From a virus: 49,664 bases of DNA. The position numbers were made by a program, and so were the translations under genes. Within the stretch, counting starts at the first letter, position 1; each line of letters opens with the position of its first letter. The notes below the pieces were generated by a model. The model made no database searches and had not been told where the DNA came from. It saw nothing but the letters and a program-made list of their open reading frames with translations. Shown piece after piece: positions 6,205 through 13,255 of this stretch. The stretch covers positions 1 to 49,664 of the IMG/VR virus record IMGVR_UViG_3300044646_001039. One strand, written 5' to 3'.

Positions 6205-7113
6205 ATGGCACGATCTGGAACACGACGAATTGCAAAGACAGCCAGCACAGCAGGTGGCAGCGAGAAGCGAAACTTCCTGCGGTTTGAACGATGGAGTGAC
6301 TTCATCGAGCACACCGATGTGATGCCTGAGAACGCTCAGGCTAGGGCTAAGAATGGATCGTCTTGGAGTTCATGGTCTTTGTGTGTTGGCGCAGACGCCA
6401 GCGAAGGCATGGAGTTTTTCGGAACGCACAGCAAGCAAGCGGCAGACAAGCTGATGCGAAAGGGTTGGGCTGACGGCACTCGCAGGGTCATGGAACTCAG
6501 GGCCGAACTGGACGAACTCGTTCAGGCCGCTTCTGTTGCCAAGTCCCGAACGCATGGCTGGTCGCAGTCTGGCGAGTGGCTGCACATTGGGCGAGCCATA
6601 CAGGGCAGGCCCGACTGCTTCAGTCGCACGTTTGACATGCACGATGATGCGGCCGGGCGTGTTATCACCGTCGTGCAGAACGCATCGTGCTCTGCTGTCG
6701 TTAGCGAGAGCACAATCTTCAAGCGCGGTGCCGTCACGCTGTGTCTTGTTGACATGCTTGAAACGCTCGGCCATCGCGTCGAGTTGCTCTACGGAACGTG
6801 TGCTGAACGTACAGACGAACCAGGCGTGTTTGATGAGTTCCACGCTGTCGCCAAATCTCCCGGCGAGCAGCTCGACATCGACCGGCTGTCGTTCTTCTTC
6901 TGTCACCGCTCTGGACTCAGGCGCTACTGCTTCAGCGTGTACGAGCGATTCGGTCGCATGTTCGGAGGCATGCCTAGACCCATGAAGCGAACGCTCGACG
7001 AGAACCGTGGCTGCGTCATGATCCCTGAGATTCATGCACACACCGAACCAAAGGATGCCGTGATGCAGTGCATGCGTGCTGCTGGCATCACGATCGACTT
7101 CGATAGGAACTGA
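6205..7113 (+). CDS. VWA-like partner of the AAA+ ATPase (degenerate MIDAS)
   Basis: 302 aa. ATG 6205 follows AAAGGA. A beta strand RVITVVQ followed by NASCS occupies the place where VWA domains carry the metal-binding D-x-S-x-S. It is followed by the long helix RGAVTLCLVDMLETLGH and the strand RVELLYG, the usual VWA order. Asp is replaced by Asn, so the metal site looks degenerate. The N-terminal half holds a charged helix (WADGTRRVMELRAELDELVQ). Placement directly after a MoxR/CbbQ ATPase supports a two-component chaperone like CbbQ/CbbO or NorQ/NorD. The fold assignment is inferred from pattern, not a search. Confidence 0.55.
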   Translation: MARSGTRRIAKTASTAGGSEKRNFLRFERWSDFIEHTDVMPENAQARAKNGSSWSSWSLCVGADASEGMEFFGTHSKQAADKLMRKGWADGTRRVMELRAELDELVQAASVAKSRTHGWSQSGEWLHIGRAIQGRPDCFSRTFDMHDDAAGRVITVVQNASCSAVVSESTIFKRGAVTLCLVDMLETLGHRVELLYGTCAERTDEPGVFDEFHAVAKSPGEQLDIDRLSFFFCHRSGLRRYCFSVYERFGRMFGGMPRPMKRTLDENRGCVMIPEIHAHTEPKDAVMQCMRAAGITIDFDRN

Positions 7114-7146
7114 CATTGGCCCGACACCCGAACCGGAGATAACGCG

Positions 7147-7773
7147 ATGACACTGACAACGATCCACGGCATGAACGCCTTCGAATGCGTAAGTGCAATG
7201 CAGAAGTGCATACGACGAGGGCTAGAACGCGAAGCGATGGAGTTTGTGGTCGAGCTTGCCCACACTTCACGCAACCTTGCGACTATGGTGTGCAACCGGC
7301 TTGAGATCATCTCGCACGAGGACATTGGTCTGGCAGATCCATTCGTCGTCGTGTTTGTTCGCACTGCTTGCCAGCAGGCTATGCAGTGGTACGACGCCGA
7401 CAAGATTGGCAAGTGGCGCATGCCTGTTGGCAACGCTGTTCGCCTGATGTGCCGGTCTGCCAAGTCGCGAGAGGGCGACCACTTCCAGGCCGCTGTTGGC
7501 CTGCGGTCGCTGATGGACGGCTTCAAGCCCGAGATCCCAGACTTCGCATGCGACATGCACACGCACAAGGGCCGCAGCCTCGGCAGGGGCATCGAGCACT
7601 TCATGGAAGAAGGCACGAAGCTCGTGCCGCCAGACGCCGAACCCGACATCTACCGGGATGAGGCATACAAGTATTGGATCCGTAAGCATGGCTCAGCGTC
7701 ACGCCCGCAATCGAAGAAGACTGCCCCACGGCAGTCGCAGAAGTTATGGGAAGACGCCGACGAAGGTGAGTGA
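7147..7773 (+). CDS. RarA/MgsA C-terminal-domain protein without ATPase domain
   Basis: 208 aa. Residues ~5-125 match the tetramerisation/C-terminal region of RarA (MgsA) replication-fork AAA+ proteins: HGMNAFECVSAMQKCIRRG, then the diagnostic SHEDIGLADP (56-65), then helices with QQAMQWYDADKIGKWRMPVGNAVRLM. No P-loop is present. RarA acts at stalled forks with SSB and the clamp loader. Here the domain stands alone, while a separate small AAA+ clamp-loader-like protein is encoded at 10213; the two might work together, or this protein may compete with host RarA. The C-terminal tail is charged and probably disordered. Confidence 0.75.
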   Translation: MTLTTIHGMNAFECVSAMQKCIRRGLEREAMEFVVELAHTSRNLATMVCNRLEIISHEDIGLADPFVVVFVRTACQQAMQWYDADKIGKWRMPVGNAVRLMCRSAKSREGDHFQAAVGLRSLMDGFKPEIPDFACDMHTHKGRSLGRGIEHFMEEGTKLVPPDAEPDIYRDEAYKYWIRKHGSASRPQSKKTAPRQSQKLWEDADEGE

Positions 7774-7778
7774 TGTTC

Positions 7779-7794
7779 GATTGTTCTGGTTCTC
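7779..7794 (+). promoter_or_regulatory. GATTGTTCGGATTCC-type leader motif, copy 3
   Basis: GATTGTTCTGGTTCTC, the most divergent copy, lies 5 nt after the preceding TGA and 19 nt before ATG 7814. Confidence 0.3.
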
Positions 7795-7813
7795 TAACTC
7801 TAGAGAAGGAAGC

Positions 7814-8026
7814 ATGACGATGGCGAAGAAGAATCGCGAAGACACGACGGTGTGGTGTGTGGTTGCAGTCAAGGGCGAGGCCCTTAGCAGGTGGGTCACA
7901 GTGCATGGGCCGTTCGAGAACCGCGACAAGGCCTTCACGTACGCCATGAACATCCAGCAGTTCGATGGCGAGCGAACTGAGGTGTGTCCCCTGCAGCTTG
8001 ATCGTCCGTGGCTGATTGATGACTGA
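7814..8026 (+). CDS. small hypothetical protein
   Basis: 70 aa, ATG 7814 with GAAGGA upstream. It has a basic start (AKKNRED), a beta-like stretch (VWCVVAVKG, RWVTVHGPF) and a helix (NRDKAFTYAMNIQQF) and ends acidic. It reads like a small alpha/beta domain. No family recognised. Confidence 0.6.
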   Translation: MTMAKKNREDTTVWCVVAVKGEALSRWVTVHGPFENRDKAFTYAMNIQQFDGERTEVCPLQLDRPWLIDD

Positions 8027-8034
8027 CAGTGCTC

Positions 8035-8050
8035 GATTGTTCGGATTCCC
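8035..8050 (+). promoter_or_regulatory. GATTGTTCGGATTCC-type leader motif, copy 4
   Basis: GATTGTTCGGATTCCC, the best consensus copy, 8 nt after the preceding stop and 25 nt before ATG 8076. Confidence 0.4.
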
Positions 8051-8075
8051 AAACCCCTTTGAAGGAGATGATTCG

Positions 8076-8486
8076 ATGAAAGCTGTTCTGATCGATAGCG
8101 TCAACAAGGTCGTCAGCGATGTTGAGTACGACGGCGACTACCGGAGCATCTACGCTCTGATCAATTGCCAAGCGTTCGATGTCGTCGCACTGCCCAGCGG
8201 AGACGACTGCTGGATCGATGACGAGGGGCTGCTCAGTCTGACCGACGAGTCGCCGTTCTTCATCTACGACGGTCGTGCCGTCTACGCCGGAAGCGGTCTG
8301 ATCCTCGGGTCGAACCACGACACCGGCGACAGCACCGATGCCGGGAACGACGCCAGCTACTACCGGCCGCTGATTAGCTTCACGACTCGCGGCGAGTTGG
8401 CGCAGCGTGGCCTTGCCCCAGAGCCGGGCTTCACCGTGATGGCGTTTAGCGACTGGCTCGACTGGCACCGCGGCCAGATGTCTTGA
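8076..8486 (+). CDS. DUF3846-like protein
   Basis: 136 aa, ATG 8076 after a perfect GAAGGAG. The N-terminal half (KAVLIDSVNKVVSDVEYDG, then IYALINCQAFDVVAL, then CWIDDEGLL) fits the DUF3846 pattern found in phages: a strand-helix-strand ending in a conserved D-D-E/x-G-L-L. Function of the family is unknown. The rest includes FFIYDGRAVYAGSGLILG and a Trp-rich end. Followed by a hairpin. Confidence 0.6.
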   Translation: MKAVLIDSVNKVVSDVEYDGDYRSIYALINCQAFDVVALPSGDDCWIDDEGLLSLTDESPFFIYDGRAVYAGSGLILGSNHDTGDSTDAGNDASYYRPLISFTTRGELAQRGLAPEPGFTVMAFSDWLDWHRGQMS

Positions 8487-8503
8487 TGCGACCTGCTGGC
8501 CCG

Positions 8504-8530
8504 CCACCTGCGGTGCGTTGCCGCAGGTGG
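8504..8530 (+). terminator. hairpin, possible terminator
   Basis: Perfect 10-bp stem CCACCTGCGG/CCGCAGGTGG (8504-8513 with 8521-8530), 7-nt loop, 18 nt after the stop at 8486. No T-tract follows. The 161-nt gap to 8648 also has an AATTGATTGTGGAGTTC segment loosely like the leader motif; nothing else is seen in it. Confidence 0.45.
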
Positions 8531-8647
8531 TTGGGCTGGCCCGCCATGGAGGGCGACCTGTGAACATTCAATTGATTGTGGAGTTCTTAATTCTGGTCAT
8601 GCGGCTCGTCGCCGCAGGACAGGCCGACTGACTCAAAGGAGAGTGCG

Positions 8648-8869
8648 ATGAAACGAACCATCGATGTCGAGCTAACCATCGCAGAGCTTTACATCCTGCG
8701 TGATACGGCAACTGCCCAGTGGAGGCACTGGGACGAACTGGTTGAGGACGGGAACAAAAACGGGTGGTACGACGCAAAGTCTAAGGATCGGATCCTTACC
8801 AAGCAGCACACCACCTGGGAGCTTGTTCAGAAACTTCAAAAGAAAGTGAAGGAGGTTGAAAATGGCTGA
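8648..8869 (+). CDS. small helical protein
   Basis: 73 aa, ATG 8648 after AAAGGAGAG. Predicted mostly helical, with a long charged C-terminal helix (WELVQKLQKKVKEVENG) that could form a coiled coil. Not recognised. The next gene starts inside its end (8-nt overlap), with the ribosome site AAGGAGG in its coding sequence. Confidence 0.6.
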   Translation: MKRTIDVELTIAELYILRDTATAQWRHWDELVEDGNKNGWYDAKSKDRILTKQHTTWELVQKLQKKVKEVENG

Positions 8870-9185
8870 TTTGAAAATGGTCGATCCCAAATACGGCCGG
8901 TGGCACGCAGACGGACGACGCATCGTCCGCAACGGATACGACGGCGGCGGTCTGATTGGGACTGCCGGTGGCGACTTCTACGACGATGGACGCAAGGGCA
9001 GGACCGGCAAAACCATTGAGCCGATCCTCGACACGCTTGCGAACGCTCGGCTGATGGCAGCTGCGCCCGAAATGCTATGGGTGCTCAAGGAGGCACTGCA
9101 CCAGATCGAGAACAGCAGCGGTAAGCACGACGTGATTCAATTGTTTCGGAACGTAATCAACAAAGCAGAAGGGGCTGGTGAATGA
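8862..9185 (+). CDS. phage accessory protein (ANARLMAAAPEML family)
   Basis: 107 aa, ATG 8862 with AAGGAGG. It contains a Gly-rich central part and the widespread phage motif LANARLMAAAPEMLWVLKEAL, a helix shared by many small Ea/Ead-like phage proteins whose role is unknown. The next gene, coupled by ATGA, carries the same motif, so the two are probably distant duplicates. Confidence 0.65.
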   Translation: MADLKMVDPKYGRWHADGRRIVRNGYDGGGLIGTAGGDFYDDGRKGRTGKTIEPILDTLANARLMAAAPEMLWVLKEALHQIENSSGKHDVIQLFRNVINKAEGAGE

Positions 9186-9499
9186 TGATCGAGCACACGC
9201 CTGGGCCGTGGTTTGTCACCGATGCCGGTTGCGGATGTTTCGACATTTCCAATGGCACGCCAAACGAGCATGGAGAGGTCGAGCACGGCATCGCGACCGT
9301 ATGGGGCAACAGGCCATCGCTGTCCGCGACTGCGCATGGCGATGCCCGCTTGATTGCTGCCGCCCCCGACTTGCTTGAGGCCGTGAGAGCCATTGCAGAC
9401 GGATGCGAGTCTCGTTTGCGAAAGGGAAAGGACAGCGGTGATCTGATGACACTGCGTTTGTGTCGTGCTGTCATCGCTATTGCAAAAGGTGGCGAGTAG
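9182..9499 (+). CDS. phage accessory protein (HTPGPW / ARLIAAAPDLL family)
   Basis: 105 aa. Starts with EHTPGPWFVTD and ends with GDARLIAAAPDLLEAVRAIA, the two hallmarks of a very common small phage protein family of unknown function. ATG 9182 overlaps the preceding stop (ATGA); a second ATG three codon positions away is possible. Uses a TAG stop. Confidence 0.7.
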   Translation: MMIEHTPGPWFVTDAGCGCFDISNGTPNEHGEVEHGIATVWGNRPSLSATAHGDARLIAAAPDLLEAVRAIADGCESRLRKGKDSGDLMTLRLCRAVIAIAKGGE

Positions 9500-9517
9500 C
9501 CCGCGGCCTGCGACCAC

Positions 9518-9540
9518 CGGCCCCGAGTGTGACGGGGCCG
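9518..9540 (+). terminator. hairpin, possible terminator
   Basis: CGGCCCC/GGGGCCG stem (9518-9524 with 9534-9540), 9-nt loop, 18 nt after the stop at 9499. No T-tract. It may attenuate rather than end transcription, since the next gene follows at 9590. Confidence 0.4.
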
Positions 9541-9589
9541 AGACTCGTGGATCGAGGTTCGATGTTTCACCAACGACCGGAGGACAGTG

Positions 9590-9808
9590 ATGGCAACCCT
9601 AGTTACTGATGACATTCGCAACACAAGGAAGCACCCGCTCACCATGCGGCTAAGCAAGGCAGAGGCCCAGGTGATAGCCAATGCACTTGGTTCCATGTGC
9701 GTTGACCAGATTCGGCTGTATGGCACTCGCACGAAGAAGTTCCGTGTTGCACTTGATATCTGCCGCGAGATCAACGCCGTGCTCGATTCCATGAAAGGAG
9801 ACAAGTGA
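9590..9808 (+). CDS. small hypothetical protein
   Basis: 72 aa, ATG 9590 with GGAGGA upstream (GTG 9587 possible). Helical, with LSKAEAQVIANALGSMCVDQ and VALDICREINAVLDSM. Not recognised. Coupled to the next gene by TGATG. Confidence 0.6.
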   Translation: MATLVTDDIRNTRKHPLTMRLSKAEAQVIANALGSMCVDQIRLYGTRTKKFRVALDICREINAVLDSMKGDK

Positions 9809-10176
9809 TGGTTGCTCTTGCCAGAAAGAAAAGCGAAACGGGTGATTGCTACGAGGCTGCGCTCAAGGCTCTGTACCGGCTGTGCTCTGATGGTGACACC
9901 CACAGGTACAAGCTCGTGCATGCCGAGATAGTTGGGCAAGGCCCGATAGAGGGACTACTTCACGGCCATGCGTTCGTCGTTGACATCAAGGACGACATGG
10001 TGATTGACGAATCCAACGGCCGCCACCTGCATATGGACTTAGAGATGTACGCGGCGTTTGCGCGCATGCACGTTGCATCCAACTGGCACATCTACACGTT
10101 CAAGCAGGCTTGCATGATGGCCGTGAAAAGCGGGACGTACGGCCCTTGGGATCTTGAAACCAGCACTGGACTCTAA
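9808..10176 (+). CDS. putative papain-like-fold protein
   Basis: 122 aa, ATG 9808 with AAAGGAG. The order Cys (GDCYEAALKAL), His (LLHGHAFVVDI) and Asp/Asn (MVIDESNGRHL) is the arrangement of small papain-like or NlpC/transglutaminase-like phage proteins, which also share the VHAEIVGQGPIEG segment seen here. Activity is not proven; some relatives may only be structural. Alternative: a non-enzymatic member of the fold. Confidence 0.5.
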   Translation: MVALARKKSETGDCYEAALKALYRLCSDGDTHRYKLVHAEIVGQGPIEGLLHGHAFVVDIKDDMVIDESNGRHLHMDLEMYAAFARMHVASNWHIYTFKQACMMAVKSGTYGPWDLETSTGL

Positions 10177-10212
10177 ACACCACAACGGAACTAGAAAGGC
10201 AGTTGTATTCCT

Positions 10213-10887
10213 ATGACTACGTTGTTTCAAAAGCACGAGCCTACGGCGTTGAGCGAAGTCGTTGGGCAGCCGAAGGCAGTCGCCGTCTTAAGGGGCATCG
10301 ACGCCAGGAGCGGGCTTGGCGGCAGGGCTTACTGGATTTCCGGCGCCAGCGGAACCGGTAAGTCAACGATTGCAAAGATCATTGCAGGCTCGGTCGCCGA
10401 TGACTTTTTTATCGAGGAGATCGACGCATGCGGATGGACTCCAGCCGCTGTTCAGGATCTAGAAAGATCCATGTCGTTGTGTGCCTGGGGCAAAGGCGGC
10501 AAGGCGTACATCGTCAACGAGGCTCACGGCATACGCAGAAACACGCTCAGGCAGCTGCTTGTCACTCTAGATCGACTGCCAAAGCACGCGACCATGATCT
10601 TCACAACCACCAGCACCGGCCAGCGGTTGCTTCTAGAAGACTGCGATGATGCAAGCCCGCTCATCAGCCGGTGCGTCCAGCTTTCTCTAGAACAGCCTGA
10701 TCACGCTTTCGCCGAAAGGCTTCGCGAGATCGCTGACTGCGAAGGTCTTGATGGCGCGCCGCCTGATGCGTACTTGGCACTGATCCGACATCACAACTGC
10801 AACATGCGTGCAGCCATTCAGGCAGTCGAGTCTGGCGTGATGATCGGACTGCCTGTTGACGACGAAGGCAATTATCTGTTTGACTGA
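10213..10887 (+). CDS. AAA+ clamp-loader subunit (DnaX/RFC-like)
   Basis: 224 aa. It begins like clamp-loader subunits (TLFQKHEPTALSEVVGQPKAV). It has Walker A GASGTGKS (44-51), a Walker B-like AYIVNEAHG (98-106) where the usual D-E is N-E, sensor-1 FTTTS, and the clamp-loader signature SRC (LISRCVQL, 151-158), whose Arg is the trans-acting finger. Such proteins open and load the sliding clamp, and a phage beta clamp is encoded at 15086. It is shorter than DnaX (no C-terminal collar visible), so it may join host delta/delta' or form a homo-oligomer. Confidence 0.85.
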   Translation: MTTLFQKHEPTALSEVVGQPKAVAVLRGIDARSGLGGRAYWISGASGTGKSTIAKIIAGSVADDFFIEEIDACGWTPAAVQDLERSMSLCAWGKGGKAYIVNEAHGIRRNTLRQLLVTLDRLPKHATMIFTTTSTGQRLLLEDCDDASPLISRCVQLSLEQPDHAFAERLREIADCEGLDGAPPDAYLALIRHHNCNMRAAIQAVESGVMIGLPVDDEGNYLFD

Positions 10888-10908
10888 CTTTTGCGAAATG
10901 GGTACACT
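10880..10908 (+). promoter_or_regulatory. sigma-70 promoter with TTTGCGA box
   Basis: TTGACT (10880-10885), exact 17-nt spacer, TACACT (10903-10908). It overlaps the end of the clamp-loader gene. TTTGCGA lies 6 nt before the -10, exactly as at 2845, and the two sites match at 18 of 21 positions. It would start the replication/recombination operon; leader motif copy 5 follows at 10922. Confidence 0.65.
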
Positions 10909-10921
10909 TCGCCACGCCTTA

Positions 10922-10937
10922 GATTGTACGGATACTC
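10922..10937 (+). promoter_or_regulatory. GATTGTTCGGATTCC-type leader motif, copy 5
   Basis: GATTGTACGGATACTC, about 14 nt after the -10 of the 10880 promoter, so it would lie in the mRNA leader. It is the only copy with a good promoter directly upstream. Confidence 0.4.
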
Positions 10938-10966
10938 GACGTTCGACCATGGAGGGCAATTCAGTT

Positions 10967-11173
10967 ATGGAATCGACAGCAACGCATGACGCACTCGTCG
11001 TGCATCGCGTTGGGCAGCGTGTTGCGTTTCGCCTTGCTGGCTGGGGCGACTCCAGCTCCGACTCTGGCGAGATCGTCGCCGTCGTTGATGGCAGCGTTGT
11101 CGTTGACGACGGCTCTGAGTTGATTGTCGTCGATGCGAGGCCGTGGCCCATCGGCAACCTTCTTCCTTTCTGA
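10967..11173 (+). CDS. small hypothetical beta-rich protein
   Basis: 68 aa, ATG 10967 with GGAGGG 11 nt upstream (ATG 10949 is an alternative). Alternating strands (ALVVHRVGQRVAFRL, GEIVAVVDGSVVVDDG, ELIVVDARPWPIG) suggest a small SH3-like barrel. Not recognised. First gene of the replication block. Confidence 0.55.
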   Translation: MESTATHDALVVHRVGQRVAFRLAGWGDSSSDSGEIVAVVDGSVVVDDGSELIVVDARPWPIGNLLPF

Positions 11174-11187
11174 CGCACAAACCACGG

Positions 11188-11322
11188 ATGGCTGATGCGG
11201 GCATGACGTTCGCGTTCGACAGGACTGGTGCAGGACGCACCACTGGCACGGAAGCGTGTGCCGCCAAGCAAGATGCGAAAGCGGCCTTTTTTTCACAGCA
11301 AGAAACGAAAGGGATCAAATGA
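11188..11322 (+). CDS. possible small ORF (44 aa)
   Basis: Runs from ATG 11188 to a TGA that overlaps the next start as ATGA, the coupling style of this phage. It fills the otherwise empty 145-nt gap. Composition is ordinary (ends KQDAKAAFFSQQETKGIK). No strong ribosome site is seen, so it may not be translated. Confidence 0.35.
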   Translation: MADAGMTFAFDRTGAGRTTGTEACAAKQDAKAAFFSQQETKGIK

Positions 11323-12236
11323 CGGTACAGATACGAAAGGCTCGCCGGTCTGCGACAAAGTTGAGGCTTCTGCTCACCGGCCCAAGCGGTTCTGGCAAGA
11401 CCTGGGGGGCGTTGCAGATCGCAAAGGGGCTGGGCGGTCGATGCGTCGTCATCGACACCGAAGAAGGCTCGTCCGACCTGTACGACCATCTTCATGACTT
11501 CGATGTCGTTGACCTCAAGCCGCCATTCACTCCAGAGCGGTATGTCGCCGCCATAGCCGCGTGCGAGGATGCTGGCTACGACGTTATCGTCGTGGACTCC
11601 ATCACGCACGAATGGAACGGCAAGGGGGGCTGCTTGGAGCTTGTGGACGAGATCGCTCGTGCAAAGTTCAAGGGCAACACTTGGTCTGCCTACTCTGAAA
11701 TCACGCCCCGCCACCGAGGCTTCATTGATGCGATGCTTCGCTCGCCCGCTCACATCATCGCGACGGCACGGTCGAAGACCGAAACCGCACAGGTTGATGA
11801 CGGCGGGCGGAAAAAGGTCGTGAAGCTCGGCATGCAGGCCGAGACTCGGCAGGGCGTCGAGTTTGAGTTCACTGTGTGCCTCGACCTCGTGCATGACGGC
11901 CACTTTGCAACAACCAGCAAAGACCGCACTGGGCTGTTCGGCGGCGACCCGAAGCCCATCTCTGTCGAGACTGGCCGCAAGCTGTCTGGATGGCTCTCTG
12001 GTGGCAAGGCAGTTGATGTTGTCGATGAGCCTGTCGTCGCCAACGAGGATTTGGCCGTTGCTGCGACCGCCGAGAAGGCAATTGCCGATGCGTCTAGCGT
12101 CAGCGTTCTCGACAAGCTCCGCGAGCGCGTTGCCCTGAGACTTGCCGAGGGGCGTATATCGCAAGAGACGGCCACGCATCTTGCGGCGTCGATCTCTGCA
12201 AAGCGTCTTGCTCTTTCTGTTGATGGTGGCCTCTAG
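11319..12236 (+). CDS. Sak4-like RecA-fold ATPase (AAA_24)
   Basis: 305 aa, ATG 11319 with GAAAGGG. Residues 15-215 form a RecA/RAD51-like core: Walker A GPSGSGKT (21-28), VIDTEEGS (44-51), Walker B VIVVDSITHEW (89-99), and a motif-3-like IIATARSKTE. This is the AAA_24 type found in phages as Sak4, which promotes single-strand annealing together with an SSB. An SSB-like gene follows directly. The C-terminal ~70 residues are a helical Ala/Glu-rich extension. Ends in TAG inside a TCTAGA. Less likely: a packaging or partition ATPase. Confidence 0.75.
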   Translation: MTVQIRKARRSATKLRLLLTGPSGSGKTWGALQIAKGLGGRCVVIDTEEGSSDLYDHLHDFDVVDLKPPFTPERYVAAIAACEDAGYDVIVVDSITHEWNGKGGCLELVDEIARAKFKGNTWSAYSEITPRHRGFIDAMLRSPAHIIATARSKTETAQVDDGGRKKVVKLGMQAETRQGVEFEFTVCLDLVHDGHFATTSKDRTGLFGGDPKPISVETGRKLSGWLSGGKAVDVVDEPVVANEDLAVAATAEKAIADASSVSVLDKLRERVALRLAEGRISQETATHLAASISAKRLALSVDGGL

Positions 12237-12265
12237 AACTTCACACTTTGAAAAAGGACAAGGAC

Positions 12266-12796
12266 ATGGACTGGGCTATGAACGACGACGATTTCACTCC
12301 ATCCGTTCACTCCGCTCCCGCTGGTGAACGAGAGATCCTTCCGGCCGGAATCCACACGATGACGATTCGTGTGGCCGAGGAAGGTCCGAATCAGTGGAAG
12401 ACGCACGACACGAACCCCGACGGCCTGTGCCTCAAGCTCAGGCTGGCGTGCGGCAACTACAAGTTCGTGTTTGATGACCTGCCGAAGCACCTGCCGTGGC
12501 GTGGCAAGCAACTTGCCGACGCGCTCGGCATCGTTCCCCAGAACGGCGTGCTCACGATCGACCCTTCAGACATTGAGGGCATGGAGTTGTCAGTCGAGGT
12601 CGAGCACTACACCAGCAGGGCTGGTCGGCTCTCCGCTGTTGTCAAGAGGTACGTCCCTGCTGCGGAGCAGCGTCGTCACGGCAAATCCGTGATTGCCGGA
12701 AGTTCTGGCCGACGCCATGCGCCGTCAGCTGTCGACGACGTTCCGTTCCTGTGGCTGGTTCCCGTGCTTGCATCTCTGATTGGGGGTGCTGCATGA
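12266..12796 (+). CDS. SSB-like DNA-binding protein (DUF669-like) with extended tail
   Basis: 176 aa, ATG 12266 with AAAGGAC. Residues 20-130 match the phage DUF669/SSB OB-fold pattern (ILPAGIHTMTIRVAEEG, LKLRLACGNYKFVFDDL, then a long domain to VVKRYVP). It is the natural partner of the Sak4-like ATPase just upstream. The C-terminus holds DDVPF, which looks like the SSB acidic tip that normally ends the protein and binds partners. Here 15 mostly hydrophobic residues (LWLVPVLASLIGGAA) follow it. The codons are intact, so this is either a real extension or a mutated stop. Confidence 0.65.
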   Translation: MDWAMNDDDFTPSVHSAPAGEREILPAGIHTMTIRVAEEGPNQWKTHDTNPDGLCLKLRLACGNYKFVFDDLPKHLPWRGKQLADALGIVPQNGVLTIDPSDIEGMELSVEVEHYTSRAGRLSAVVKRYVPAAEQRRHGKSVIAGSSGRRHAPSAVDDVPFLWLVPVLASLIGGAA

Positions 12797-13005
12797 GCGA
12801 TCCTGCCTGCAATACCGACGCTGCTGGCGACAGCCTGGAAAACAAGCCAGACGACGTCTGTCAGGCCTACGCCGACAACGCCAGTGATCGTGCATGCACT
12901 GTCCCAATCAAGCCTGGGTCGGCGCACGCATCTGCCGCATATCGCAGCGGCTGCGAGGACGAATGGGCTGATCGCATGCGAAGCCGGTATGGGGGTGAGT
13001 GGTGA
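12793..13005 (+). CDS. small Cys/Asp-rich hypothetical protein
   Basis: 70 aa, coupled by ATGA to the SSB-like gene. Contains many Asp and four Cys (DPACNTD, DDVCQAY, DRACTVP, SGCEDEW) and a basic end. Could bind metal, but no clear finger spacing. Not recognised. Confidence 0.55.
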   Translation: MSDPACNTDAAGDSLENKPDDVCQAYADNASDRACTVPIKPGSAHASAAYRSGCEDEWADRMRSRYGGEW

Positions 13006-13178
13006 TGGCTTGGCACGACGAGACTCCATGGGCTGCGAAACGACGACACGCAGCCAAGGCAAATGCGAGCACTCCGCAGGCTCAAAGCGTGGTTTCCAGG
13101 GTTTTACACGCAGCGGACGCGCAACGCCGGAAGACGCGGAAATCACCGGCGCGGAAAGGGTCACGAAACTCCGAGTGA
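13005..13178 (+). CDS. small basic protein (57 aa)
   Basis: Starts at ATG 13005, overlapping the previous stop as TGATG, and ends at TGA 13176-13178. Begins AWHDETPWAAKRRHAAKAN and has a very Arg/Lys-rich tail (AQRRKTRKSPARKGSR). Likely nucleic-acid binding by charge alone. Too short for most gene callers. No family recognised. Confidence 0.5.
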   Translation: MAWHDETPWAAKRRHAAKANASTPQAQSVVSRVLHAADAQRRKTRKSPARKGSRNSE

Positions 13179-13255
13179 CACGCTACCGCATCGCTCAGTG
13201 ACAGGCACACTCGCCGCTTCGACGCGGCATGGGCGATTCATCCAAGGAGGGTGCA

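Noticed and set aside
10965-12179. 404-aa antisense ORF opposite the Sak4-like gene
   Set aside because: Shadow frame of a gene with Walker motifs; spans several real + strand genes and ends in low-complexity Arg/Ser.
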